Below, piece after piece: positions 22,060-28,282 of a stretch of DNA of 29,078 nucleotides. The stretch is taken from positions 93,514 to 122,591 of IMG/VR virus record IMGVR_UViG_3300042879_005260. One strand, 5' to 3'. The stretch comes from a virus. Under the pieces are notes generated by a model. It saw only the letters and a program-made list of their open reading frames with translations. It was not told the DNA's origin and did no database searches. Numbering within the stretch: the first letter of the stretch is position 1; each line of letters begins with the position of its first letter. A program made the translations under genes and the position numbers.

Positions 22060-22488
22060 ATGGGTAAAAAAGTAATAAAAAAAATTTTAAATCAATTAAA
22101 AGAAAATCATGACGAATGGTTAGAGTCTTTAGTTAATAACTTAAAAGACCCAGATGAAATACAAATATTAAATTATTACCAAGATTTACATAACAAAAAA
22201 ATCTTGCAAGATGGTGATAACATTCATATCAAAATTGATCAAGATGGTATTAATATAGATAGTGACGCGGTTATTGTTAGATACGTTGATGATGATCAAT
22301 ATTTAATTAAACTACCTGGAATTTTAGATAATAGTTACACTCATACACATTGTGGAATGAAAGCTGACAATAAGATATGTGAGTGTTATGATTATATGGA
22401 AGATATCGGCAAATGTTGGTTTGTAAATTTTTCAAATGCGTATGAACTAGACCTATACCCTAATAGAAAAGGATTTAAATACGTTTAA
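22060..22488 (+). CDS. CTS-like phage protein, unknown function
   Basis: 142 aa. The leader MGKKVIKKILNQLKENHDEW has an L-K-E site and a following W, similar in plan to MKNLIRKILKEEFDDFDWAE. The middle (HIKIDQDGINIDSDAVIVRY) is strand-rich. A cluster CGMKADNKICECYDYMEDIG-KCW holds four cysteines. Probably another packaged protein. A frame shifted by +1 continues without a start codon at 22451-22675. Confidence 0.55.
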   Translation: MGKKVIKKILNQLKENHDEWLESLVNNLKDPDEIQILNYYQDLHNKKILQDGDNIHIKIDQDGINIDSDAVIVRYVDDDQYLIKLPGILDNSYTHTHCGMKADNKICECYDYMEDIGKCWFVNFSNAYELDLYPNRKGFKYV

Positions 22489-22675
22489 ATTTAATCTAAA
22501 TCTTAGTAAAAGTGGTAAATATTATGTTGGTTCTACTTTTGAATTTGATTATTCTAAATTGGAAGAAGTTTCTGAATATTTGATAAATTTAGGTCTCGAA
22601 AGGAAAGATTTTGAAAAAAAAGGAGCGAAAGATATTTCTTTCAACGGTAAATTATCAATGGATGATTTGAAATAA
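22451..22675 (+). pseudogene. orphan coding fragment, +1 to the preceding gene
   Basis: 74 sense codons ending LSMDDLK, with protein-like composition (SKSGKYYVGSTFEFDYSKLE then EVSEYLINLGLERKDFEKK). It has no ATG/GTG/TTG near its 5' end. It overlaps the 3' end of the gene at 22060 in the +1 frame. Either the remains of a gene lost at the edge of array 2, or the product of a frameshift from the previous gene. Confidence 0.4.
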
Positions 22676-22715
22676 TTTTAATTTTTTAAGAAGGGTTGGA
22701 AATTTTTATTGTATA

Positions 22716-22805
22716 TAACGATTGGGTGTATATGTAGTTTTTTATTTGGAAATATCAAAACTTATTCGTACCTTTGTAAAAAAAATTACATATACACCTT
22801 GTTAT
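22716..22805. repeat. attC-like site with promoter loop
   Basis: TAACGATTGGGTGTATATG pairs with ACATATACACCTTGTTAT; same promoter loop as 13053 on a different stem. Confidence 0.8.
22745..22776 (+). promoter_or_regulatory. promoter inside attC loop
   Basis: TTTG (22745-22748), 20 nt, TACCTTTG (22769-22776); next gene at 22849. Confidence 0.55.
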
Positions 22806-22848
22806 AAGTATGTATTATTTTTGTTTTATTACTTATAAAAAATTAAAT

Positions 22849-23013
22849 ATGGAAAAGAATAAAGAAATTGTTTTAGATGGTGTTGAATACGTTTTAATAC
22901 CCAAAAGACAAAAAGATGATGTTAGGAATACATTACCAAAAAATATTGACCCATTGTATGGTCTTTGGAAGATTTTTGAAGAACCTAAATTAAAAAAATC
23001 AAAACAAAAATAA
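22849..23013 (+). CDS. small cassette protein
   Basis: 54 aa, MEKNKEIVLDGVEYVLIPKR onward. The N-terminal strand pattern (EIVLDGVEYVLIP) is common in small phage proteins. The C-terminus is Lys-rich (PKLKKSKQK). The cassette ends (TTATAAGTATGTATTATTTT and its near-complement) match over about 24 bases. The upstream ATG at 22810 is not preferred because it adds leader-encoded residues. Confidence 0.55.
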   Translation: MEKNKEIVLDGVEYVLIPKRQKDDVRNTLPKNIDPLYGLWKIFEEPKLKKSKQK

Positions 23014-23022
23014 TATTACTTA

Positions 23023-23071
23023 TAACGGTTGCAAATATATTATCGTTTTAATGTAATATATTTGTTGTTAT
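23023..23071. repeat. attC-like site (short, ATCGTTTTAATG loop)
   Basis: GCAAATATATT pairs with TAATATATTTG around the conserved ATCGTTTTAATG loop; ends TTGTTAT. Confidence 0.8.
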
Positions 23072-23107
23072 ATTTAGTTTTGATTTTGTAATCGTAAAAT
23101 ATTAAAA

Positions 23108-23449
23108 ATGGAAAAAGAAATAAATTTAATTGGAGAAATAGACTTCAAAGATGTAAAAGTTAAAGTGTATAACGACCCATACACAAAAGATGATACCGTT
23201 CAGTGTGTATGGAGAATGAGAAATCCAGATACGTGTTATGAAGGTATTATGTGGATGAATTTGGAAACTGGTAAAATTACATACCCTGAAGATGCGGTTA
23301 TACCAGAACAAACTGAAAGGGATAGGGAAATGTTACCACAATTCATAGTTACTGGTTATGATAAGATTGATGATAAATTTATTTCTTTTGTTAGTTCGTA
23401 TTTGGATAGTGATTATATACGAAGAAACCCTAAACAAAATCAAAATTGA
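23108..23449 (+). CDS. cassette protein, unknown function
   Basis: 113 aa, MEKEINLIGEIDFKDVKVKV then RMRNPDTCYEGIMWMNLETG. Mostly beta strands in the first half; acidic middle (PEDAVIPEQTERDREMLPQF) and a helical end. Unrecognised. The cassette ends TTATATTTAGTTTTGATTTT and its near-complement differ mainly at positions 8 and 10. Confidence 0.55.
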   Translation: MEKEINLIGEIDFKDVKVKVYNDPYTKDDTVQCVWRMRNPDTCYEGIMWMNLETGKITYPEDAVIPEQTERDREMLPQFIVTGYDKIDDKFISFVSSYLDSDYIRRNPKQNQN

Positions 23450-23452
23450 ATA

Positions 23453-23541
23453 TAACGGTTGGGTGTATGAGAAGGTTTGCTTGTAAAAACTTCAATTATA
23501 CCACCAATGCTGATAGCAAACTTTCTTATACACCTTGTTAC
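23453..23541. repeat. attC-like site (TTTGCT loop type)
   Basis: TAACGGTTGGGTGTATGAG pairs with CTTATACACCTTGTTAC; GGTTTGCT/AGCAAACTTT continue the stem. Shared with the second part of 11123 and with 25296. Confidence 0.75.
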
Positions 23542-23625
23542 ACACAGTACGGTTTATTAAGGTAGAATGTTGATACGAAGAACGAAAAAACTTTTTAAAA
23601 ATGTGCGGTGGAAAATTTAATTTCT

Positions 23626-23640
23626 AAATATTTATATATA
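23626..23640 (+). promoter_or_regulatory. putative late promoter element (AAATATTTATATATA)
   Basis: In the leader shared with the cassette at 11369; 20 nt before the ATG at 23660. Confidence 0.45.
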
Positions 23641-23659
23641 AGATAAACAATTTAAAAAT

Positions 23660-23950
23660 ATGGAACAAGATAAAAAAATAAAGAACTTCATTAAAACTAC
23701 AATAAGAGAGTTTTTGAATGAGAATAAAAATAATATAAAAGATTATTACAATTCAACCAATATTATATTGGTTGGTAAAAAAACAAATTTACTATCTGAT
23801 ATGAAAGAAAGATATGAATATGATATAAATGGTGATGAAATTTATTTTTTTGATGATGGTTATCATTTTGGAACGTTATATAAGGAAGGTAGATTTCTTG
23901 AATTGAGACATGATGGTTCAATAAATGAATATGGTTGGAGAAATTTTTAA
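23660..23950 (+). CDS. cassette protein with CTS leader
   Basis: 96 aa. The leader MEQDKKIKNFIKTTIREFLN ends L-N-E, paralogous to the leader of 11369. The remainder (NIILVGKKTNLLSDMKERYE then DGYHFGTLYKEGRFLELRHD) is a different small domain. Leader, late element and 3' tail DNA are shared with the 11369 cassette. The coding body has thus been swapped inside a constant frame, or diverged beyond recognition. Predicted packaged protein. Confidence 0.6.
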   Translation: MEQDKKIKNFIKTTIREFLNENKNNIKDYYNSTNIILVGKKTNLLSDMKERYEYDINGDEIYFFDDGYHFGTLYKEGRFLELRHDGSINEYGWRNF

Positions 23951-24000
23951 AAAGTTTTTCTCACTGAACTTAATTTGAAACACAAATGTAGTATTGTGTA

Positions 24001-24088
24001 TAACGATTGGCAATATGAAACGGTTGCCTTGTAGTTCGTTTCAAAATATAACTCAGTTTTCTGGCAACTGTTTTATATTGCTTGTTAT
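24001..24088. repeat. attC-like site
   Basis: TAACGATTGGCAATATGAAA plus CGGTTGCC pairs with GGCAACTGTTTTATATTGC before TTGTTAT. Confidence 0.75.
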
Positions 24089-24108
24089 AGCCAGTTAATT
24101 TTAACGAA

Positions 24109-24339
24109 ATGTACAAAATAGCAAAAGAAATTCACACTTACCAACAAGGTAGGATAAAATTTAGAATACACGAAAGATTTTTATGGAGATGGATACCAAG
24201 TAAAAGTTTTTCTGAATATGAAACCTATGAATTGGCAGAAAAAGCAATTATAGAAAAACTGAACGGTAAACACGGTGGTATTGTTGAATTGAAAAATGAT
24301 GTTTATAAATTTTATCCGTATTCATTACCGATGCCTTAA
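24109..24339 (+). CDS. small cassette protein
   Basis: 76 aa, MYKIAKEIHTYQQGRIKFRI then HERFLWRWIPSKSFSEYETY. Aromatic and basic in the first half, one helix (ELAEKAIIEKLNGK), and a C-terminus FYPYSLPMP. The layout of a two-stranded hairpin plus helix is common among phage hypotheticals. The ends TTATAGCCAG and TTGGCTATAA differ only by a G.T at position 10. Confidence 0.5.
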   Translation: MYKIAKEIHTYQQGRIKFRIHERFLWRWIPSKSFSEYETYELAEKAIIEKLNGKHGGIVELKNDVYKFYPYSLPMP

Positions 24340-24346
24340 TTGGCTA

Positions 24347-24439
24347 TAACGTGAGGCAGCTAACAGAAGTGGCTGCTTGTAAGAACTTCTGATTTAAAAA
24401 TAAATGCTTGTAGCAGCCATTTTTGTTAGGTGCTGTTAT
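24347..24439. repeat. attC-like site
   Basis: GCAGCTAACAGAAGTGGCTG pairs with GCAGCCATTTTTGTTAGGTG before CTGTTAT; a higher-GC stem than its neighbours. Confidence 0.7.
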
Positions 24440-24463
24440 AAGCTGTTAAAATAAAAATTAGCG

Positions 24464-24724
24464 ATGGCTTTGATTATAATAGGAACTGACAAAAGATGCA
24501 CTTGTAGTTGTGCAAGTAAATGTGTTGGTAAAGAATATAATAGCGGAATGGGAGCAAGATGCACAAAAGAAGAACTTGAAAATGCAGGACATCATACAGT
24601 TGAATTAAATAGTGAAAAAGACGATAAAATAATTCAAGATTTTTTGTGCATAGATGGCGATGAAAAAAAGATTAGACTTGACCTTGTTAGAAATGGTAAG
24701 GTGCGGAGGAAATTTTTATTTTAA
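24464..24724 (+). CDS. Cys-rich cassette protein
   Basis: 86 aa. The N-terminus holds five cysteines (KRCTCSCASKCVGK near 11-24, then ARC), likely a metal site. The rest (HHTVELNSEKDDKIIQDFLC) is mixed. Ends in basic RKFLF. No family recognised. The cassette ends pair over 8 bases, then two mismatches, then TTAAAA. Confidence 0.5.
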   Translation: MALIIIGTDKRCTCSCASKCVGKEYNSGMGARCTKEELENAGHHTVELNSEKDDKIIQDFLCIDGDEKKIRLDLVRNGKVRRKFLF

Positions 24725-24731
24725 TTGCTTA

Positions 24732-24819
24732 TAACGTTTACAAATATGTGTAGGTTTTATTTGGAAATCTCAGTTATTTGTATTACCTTTGTCTAAAACT
24801 TACACATATTTGTTGTTAT
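24732..24819. repeat. attC-like site with promoter loop
   Basis: TAACGTTTACAAATATGTG pairs with CACATATTTGTTGTTAT; third member with the promoter loop. Confidence 0.8.
24760..24791 (+). promoter_or_regulatory. promoter inside attC loop
   Basis: TTTG (24760-24763), 20 nt, TACCTTTG (24784-24791); next gene at 24841. Confidence 0.55.
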
Positions 24820-24840
24820 AAATAGTTAAAATAAAAAGAT

Positions 24841-24993
24841 ATGAAAGCATTTACAAGATTTTTACAAAAAGTTGATAGTATAGCACCAGACCCTTGGTAT
24901 GTAGATGGTGTTAAACAAGCAAGACCGACCTATCAACTTGGATTCTTATTTGGTGTAGTAGTTGGATTGATACTCTGCTACTTTTTATTTTAA
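24841..24993 (+). CDS. small C-terminal-anchored membrane protein
   Basis: 50 aa, MKAFTRFLQKVDSIAPDPWY then a TM helix (LGFLFGVVVGLILCYFLF, about 33-50) at the very C-terminus. It sits alone in a cassette whose ends pair at 22 of 24 positions, the clearest example of the long cassette inverted repeat. Likely transcribed from the promoter in the preceding site. Possible membrane-acting toxin or exclusion factor, unproven. Confidence 0.55.
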   Translation: MKAFTRFLQKVDSIAPDPWYVDGVKQARPTYQLGFLFGVVVGLILCYFLF

Positions 24994-25000
24994 TTGTTTA

Positions 25001-25049
25001 TAACGACTGATGATAAACAATCGTTTTAATGTTGTTTATCATTTGTTAT
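25001..25049. repeat. attC-like site (short, ATCGTTTTAATG loop)
   Basis: GATGATAAACA/TTGTTTATC around ATCGTTTTAATG; ends TTTGTTAT. Confidence 0.8.
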
Positions 25050-25076
25050 AAGTATGTAAAATTAAAAATATACAAT

Positions 25077-25274
25077 ATGAAAAACTTAATTAATAAAGAT
25101 GGAATTACAATTCGTGAATTAAAGAATTGGATAAAAGATTTACCCGAGGTTGATGAAGAATCTGGGGAAGAATTTGAGGTTTGGATAAATGGAACAAATT
25201 GTGAATATGGTTTATCCAATTCTTGTAAGTCAGTTATTAAACTAAACAAAGGTGATATTATATTAGAAATCTAA
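25077..25274 (+). CDS. small acidic cassette protein
   Basis: 65 aa from ATG 25077: MKNLINKDGITIRELKNWIK then DLPEVDEESGEEFEVWINGT. The arrangement of helix, LP-x-x-D and E-V-W strand is common in small phage proteins of unknown role. The upstream ATG at 25029 lies in the attC arm and is not preferred. Cassette ends pair over about 24 of 26 positions. Confidence 0.55.
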   Translation: MKNLINKDGITIRELKNWIKDLPEVDEESGEEFEVWINGTNCEYGLSNSCKSVIKLNKGDIILEI

Positions 25275-25295
25275 TATTTTTAATTTTATTACTTA

Positions 25296-25384
25296 TAACG
25301 GTTGGGTGTATGAGAAGGTTTGCTTAGATAAACTTTCAATTTACCGAAAATGTTGATAGCAAACTTTCTTATACACCTTGTTAT
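25296..25384. repeat. attC-like site (TTTGCT loop type)
   Basis: TAACGGTTGGGTGTATGAG pairs with CTTATACACCTTGTTAT; GGTTTGCT/AGCAAACTTT inner stem. Confidence 0.8.
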
Positions 25385-25423
25385 ATTTATGTTTGTTTTT
25401 GTTTTACCGATTAAAAAAATATT

Positions 25424-25792
25424 ATGAAAATAGAAAAAGTACACGAAAAAAATAGATACACACTATCTAACGAAAATCTTAAAGTTGGTGATGAAGTTTA
25501 TCCGATAGCAAGAGGAAGATGCTTAGATGATGGTGGATGGATACTACACGAATTAGATTTTCGTGATTTTATGAGTGGATTTCCAAATGAACCACATATC
25601 ATTGAGGATTTAAACTATGATAATGGCAGACAAGGTAAACCATATCAAGTAAGAACTAACAATGGGTATTCTCCAATAGAGAGTTATTTTAAAATAATAA
25701 AGATGGAAGAAAAAATAAAAGTAAAGGAAAGTATGTTCGGTGGTTCTTACGAATGGGTTGAAATAGATACCTCAAAACAAAAACAAACTTGA
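25424..25792 (+). CDS. cassette protein, unknown function
   Basis: 122 aa. Residues 14-30 (LSNENLKVGDEVYPIARGRC) and the V-GD-V-YPI strand suggest a small beta-barrel, then WILHELDFRDFMSGFPNEPH, and a C-terminal strand pair. Unrecognised. The ends TTATATTTATGTTTGTTTTT and near-complement differ at positions 8 and 10. Confidence 0.55.
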   Translation: MKIEKVHEKNRYTLSNENLKVGDEVYPIARGRCLDDGGWILHELDFRDFMSGFPNEPHIIEDLNYDNGRQGKPYQVRTNNGYSPIESYFKIIKMEEKIKVKESMFGGSYEWVEIDTSKQKQT

Positions 25793-25795
25793 ATA

Positions 25796-25844
25796 TAACG
25801 TCCAATGATAAACAATCGTTTTAATGTTGTTTATCATTTGTTAG
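25796..25844. repeat. attC-like site (short, ATCGTTTTAATG loop)
   Basis: AATGATAAACA/TTGTTTATCATT around ATCGTTTTAATG; ends TTGTTAG. Confidence 0.8.
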
Positions 25845-25884
25845 GTTTAGTTAAATTATTGTTTTACAAATTAAAAATATAAAT

Positions 25885-26166
25885 ATGAAATTATACGAGT
25901 CAGAAAATCAAATAGTGATTAGAGGAATAAATCACGAATTAATAAAGGAACACTTGGATAGTGATATACAGAAAGTTTTGTGTATTTATGACACTTCTGA
26001 TAATTTATTAAAGGATTTAAGAGAATATAACTCTGATAGATTAGCGTTATATCAAATTTATGAAGGTGTTGAAGATGAATGGATTATCGAAAAACACAAG
26101 AGGGTGGATGATAATAATAATTATACAAATAAACCTTGGGGAATATTGGGGAAATCAATACAATAA
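25885..26166 (+). CDS. cassette protein, unknown function
   Basis: 93 aa, MKLYESENQIVIRGINHELI then KVLCIYDTSDNLLKDLREYN and DRLALYQIYEGVEDEWIIEK. Alternating strands and helices give an alpha/beta fold. No catalytic motif. The cassette starts TTAGGTTTAG, unlike the common TTAT, and its right end GAACCTAACG changes accordingly. Confidence 0.55.
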   Translation: MKLYESENQIVIRGINHELIKEHLDSDIQKVLCIYDTSDNLLKDLREYNSDRLALYQIYEGVEDEWIIEKHKRVDDNNNYTNKPWGILGKSIQ

Positions 26167-26178
26167 TTTAATTGAACC

Positions 26179-26259
26179 TAACGGTTGCAAATATGAGAAG
26201 TAAATTTTTCCTATAAAAAAATAGATAAATCAAAATTTATTTCTTATATTTGTTGTTAT
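26179..26259. repeat. attC-like site (AAGTAAATTTT loop type)
   Basis: TAACGGTTGCAAATATGAG pairs with CTTATATTTGTTGTTAT. Confidence 0.8.
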
Positions 26260-26293
26260 ATTTAGTATCAAAAATTTTATACAATTAAAAAAT

Positions 26294-26533
26294 ATGGAAA
26301 ATACATTTGAACCAAGAAAATCCATCTCTGAAAGATATAGTTTGGAGAATATGGCTAAACAACGAGGAGTGACCGTTGAAGAGTTTAAGATTGAAATAGA
26401 CAAACAACTCAAAATGAAACAAGATATTATTGATAAACAACTATTAAAAGGATGGACACAGGAACAAGCTGAAACTCACGCTTTAAGGTGTTTGTATATT
26501 GATGGATTTTCTGGACCAACATTCAAAGATTAA
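26294..26533 (+). CDS. small helical cassette protein
   Basis: 79 aa, MENTFEPRKSISERYSLENM then AKQRGVTVEEFKIEIDKQLK. Two or three helices with a GVTVEEF turn typical of small DNA- or protein-binding bundles, then GWTQEQAETHALRCLYIDG. No family named. The cassette leader is the same type as before 14147. Its attC is a start-donor type. Confidence 0.55.
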   Translation: MENTFEPRKSISERYSLENMAKQRGVTVEEFKIEIDKQLKMKQDIIDKQLLKGWTQEQAETHALRCLYIDGFSGPTFKD

Positions 26534-26561
26534 AAACTCATAAAATTTTTGATATTGAATA

Positions 26562-26687
26562 TAACGTTATTTGGATTTACGCAGGTGGGGCTAAATAGCA
26601 CAAAACTTTCAACCTGCACAAAAGATTATTAAAAGCACGTAAGATGGGTTTAAACGCTAACCCCCACTTGCGTAAAACCAATGTTAG
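26562..26687. repeat. attC-like site with embedded start codon
   Basis: TTTACGCAGGTGGGG pairs with CCCCCACTTGCGTAAA; ends CAATGTTAG. An ATG at 26644 reads through the right arm in the same phase as at 12723 but stops two codons after the crossover codon. Confidence 0.7.
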
Positions 26688-26700
26688 CAGATAGTTAAAA

Positions 26701-26856
26701 ATGGATTTGCACGTAATAAAATCAAGAACAGTATGCACCAACAGCGAAAGATTTTTGCTTATGGTTGGACATAGACATTGGAACTTTGGAATACAGATAC
26801 AAAATTGGGGCATACGTTTTATGTTGATATGGTGGCACGTCTGCATCCATTTTTAA
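26701..26856 (+). CDS. small cassette protein, tentative
   Basis: 51 aa, MDLHVIKSRTVCTNSERFLL then MVGHRHWNFGIQIQNWGIRF, ending IWWHVCIHF. Trp/His-rich and hydrophobic; it could be membrane-interacting. The cassette ends (TTAGCAGA ... TTAAAAATGGAT and complement) support the cassette limits, and the start codon lies within the left inverted repeat. There is no other ORF in this cassette. Confidence 0.4.
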   Translation: MDLHVIKSRTVCTNSERFLLMVGHRHWNFGIQIQNWGIRFMLIWWHVCIHF

Positions 26857-26863
26857 TTTCTGC

Positions 26864-26868
26864 TAACG
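26864..26868. repeat. half attC-like site (TAACG only)
   Basis: The right end of the 26701 cassette is intact. Both attC arms beyond it and the next cassette's left end are replaced by a leader (ATATATTTAGGTTTTCTGAT) shared with 28236. Confidence 0.5.
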
Positions 26869-26893
26869 ATACTCAGATATATTTAGGTTTTCT

Positions 26894-26903
26894 GATATTT
26901 ATA
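26894..26903 (+). promoter_or_regulatory. putative phage late promoter element (GATATTTATA)
   Basis: GATATTTATATATAAAA, 15 nt before the ATG at 26918. Confidence 0.5.
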
Positions 26904-26917
26904 TATAAAATAAAATT

Positions 26918-27223
26918 ATGAGCAAAGAAATGAGACAACACATAGACAAATTTAACAAGTTTAAACTAACTGAATCAGAAAACTTGAATATATCTGATGT
27001 TAGTGATAGTGAAACAAAAATTATTCAAATTAAAAATGAATATTCTGAAATAGATAATCAATTAAAGGAATTACATAAAAAACAAAATCAATTAAGTAAA
27101 TCATTGAGAGAAGTTTTGGATAATGAAACAGATATTAACAAAAGAAAGGAAATCATTGATTTTGTTTTTGCTGATAAGGTTGAAGAAGTACATGAATATT
27201 CATTTAGAAAAATGTATTTATAA
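26918..27223 (+). CDS. cassette coiled-coil protein with CTS leader
   Basis: 101 aa. The leader MSKEMRQHIDKFNKFKLTES ends L-T-E, followed by ENLNISDV, a stretch also found in 28283. Residues 36-68 (IIQIKNEYSEIDNQLKELHK onward) form a coiled coil. The C-terminus (VHEYSFRKMYL) is short. Predicted to be packaged into the capsid; function unknown. Confidence 0.6.
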   Translation: MSKEMRQHIDKFNKFKLTESENLNISDVSDSETKIIQIKNEYSEIDNQLKELHKKQNQLSKSLREVLDNETDINKRKEIIDFVFADKVEEVHEYSFRKMYL

Positions 27224-27241
27224 TTTTTGTTTAATTATCAC

Positions 27242-27357
27242 TAACGGTTTGCGTATATACGCAGTGCGAAACTGAACTAAATTTGGAACACAAAACTTAA
27301 TATTATGATAAAAACTTGGATTGAAAAACTGAAAGCATTGCGTATATACGCTGTTAT
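27242..27357. repeat. attC-like site with embedded start codon
   Basis: Each arm contains the perfect palindrome GCGTATATACGC, so several folds are possible. The loop holds ATG 27305; the crossover is GTTAT. Confidence 0.7.
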
Positions 27358-27502
27358 GTGTGGTTTTATTACTCATAAGCAATACTTAGATGGTTATAAA
27401 AAATATGTAGAAAGCTCGACAGATGAAGAAGTAGGTACATTTGATTGGTTTGTTTACTATTGTAAGAAAAACAAAGAATTTAGAATCGAGCATCTTGCTT
27501 AA
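27305..27502 (+). CDS. cassette protein translated from the upstream attC loop
   Basis: 65 aa. Residues 1-16 (MIKTWIEKLKALRIYA) are encoded in the attC loop and right arm. The cassette begins in codon 17 (GTT). The start resembles that of 12777 (MIRRLFEKLKL). The body (HKQYLDGYKKYVESSTDEEV then GTFDWFVYYCKKNKEFRIEH) is helical and aromatic, unrecognised. Confidence 0.55.
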   Translation: MIKTWIEKLKALRIYAVMCGFITHKQYLDGYKKYVESSTDEEVGTFDWFVYYCKKNKEFRIEHLA

Positions 27503-27511
27503 AATCACACA

Positions 27512-27635
27512 TAACGGTTTGGTGTATATGTAGTATGAGATTTGAAACACTAAACTCCACTTAACCACAAATGTTGATTAGAAGTAGAAACTTGGATTCA
27601 CCACTGAACCTCACATTACATATACACCTTGTTAT
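27512..27635. repeat. attC-like site (long, TGTGAG type)
   Basis: Close relative of 9775: GGTGTATATGTAGTATGAG pairs with CTCACATTACATATACACC; ends TTGTTAT. It too is followed by a late-element leader and an MSKEMR gene. Confidence 0.75.
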
Positions 27636-27658
27636 GTTGAACTAAAATTTAATTTCTT

Positions 27659-27668
27659 AATATTTATA
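27659..27668 (+). promoter_or_regulatory. putative phage late promoter element (AATATTTATA)
   Basis: Leader nearly identical to that at 9945 (ATATATAAAGATAAAACTATG). Confidence 0.5.
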
Positions 27669-27683
27669 TATAAAGATAAAACT

Positions 27684-27989
27684 ATGAGTAAAGAAATGAG
27701 AGAACAAATAGACAGAGTAAAGAACTGGAAACAATTCTTGAATGAAGGTATAACATCAAAATACAATATTGGTGATGAAATTTTTTATCAGAATAGTAAA
27801 TGGAGTTATAAAGAAGGAAAAAACATTCTTACTAAAGAAAAAGCGACAATAGTTGATATGTATGATTATGATGATAAAAATTGGGGAACACTAAATGTTA
27901 GAGTTATACCTGAAAGAAAAGAATTGTGGGATAAAGACGGTGGTAGATGGATTAGCGAAACAGACATTATCTCAAAAGTGGGTGGGTAA
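27684..27989 (+). CDS. cassette protein with CTS leader
   Basis: 101 aa. The leader MSKEMREQIDRVKNWKQFLN ends L-N-E. The body from about residue 24 (SKYNIGDEIFYQNSKWSYKE) looks like a small SH3-like beta barrel (IGDEIFY ... KATIVDMYDYDDKNWGTLNV). Likely a packaged protein. Its cassette left end (TTATGTTGAAC) does not match the right end (CACATAACGG), so the leader has been recombined. Confidence 0.6.
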   Translation: MSKEMREQIDRVKNWKQFLNEGITSKYNIGDEIFYQNSKWSYKEGKNILTKEKATIVDMYDYDDKNWGTLNVRVIPERKELWDKDGGRWISETDIISKVGG

Positions 27990-28003
27990 AAAATTATTAC
28001 ACA

Positions 28004-28128
28004 TAACGGTTACAAATAAATACAGTACGAAATATGAAAAAATTAGATAAAATTTTAGAAGATGTTAAAATCGGAGCAATAAACACAATTGATGCAAAAG
28101 AGCAAGTATTGGATTTATTTGTTGTTAT
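28004..28128. repeat. attC-like site with embedded start codon
   Basis: TAACGGTTACAAATAAATAC pairs with GGATTTATTTGTTGTTAT. The loop holds ATG 28034, read in phase through GTTAT. Confidence 0.65.
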
Positions 28129-28231
28129 GTGTAGTGTTTGTAAAACTCCAATTAACTTGAAAGAAAATATTGTATATGACCCAAATTCTGAGCCATGTCA
28201 TAAAATATGTTACATAGAACATTACACATAA
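28034..28231 (+). CDS. cassette protein translated from the upstream attC loop
   Basis: 65 aa. Residues 1-30 (MKKLDKILEDVKIGAINTID then AKEQVLDLFV) come from the attC; the cassette starts in codon 31 (GTT). The cassette part has CSVCKTPINLKENI and later CHKIC, a CxxC...CxxxC zinc-like arrangement. The stop TAA is part of TAACG at 28229. A small zinc-binding protein of unknown role. Confidence 0.55.
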   Translation: MKKLDKILEDVKIGAINTIDAKEQVLDLFVVMCSVCKTPINLKENIVYDPNSEPCHKICYIEHYT

Positions 28232-28233
28232 CG
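28229..28233. repeat. half attC-like site (TAACG only)
   Basis: The right end of the 28034 cassette is intact. The arms are replaced by the same leader as after 26864. Confidence 0.5.
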
Positions 28234-28258
28234 TTTCTTAGATATATTTAGGTTTTCT

Positions 28259-28268
28259 GATATTTATA
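28259..28268 (+). promoter_or_regulatory. putative phage late promoter element (GATATTTATA)
   Basis: GATATTTATATATAAAA, as at 26894; 15 nt before the ATG at 28283. Confidence 0.5.
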
Positions 28269-28282
28269 TATAAAACAAAATT

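Noticed and set aside
26577-26846. 89-aa minus-strand ORF
   Set aside because: It runs antisense through an attC-like site and the 26701 cassette, with an unusual Cys/Leu-rich composition; likely a shadow.
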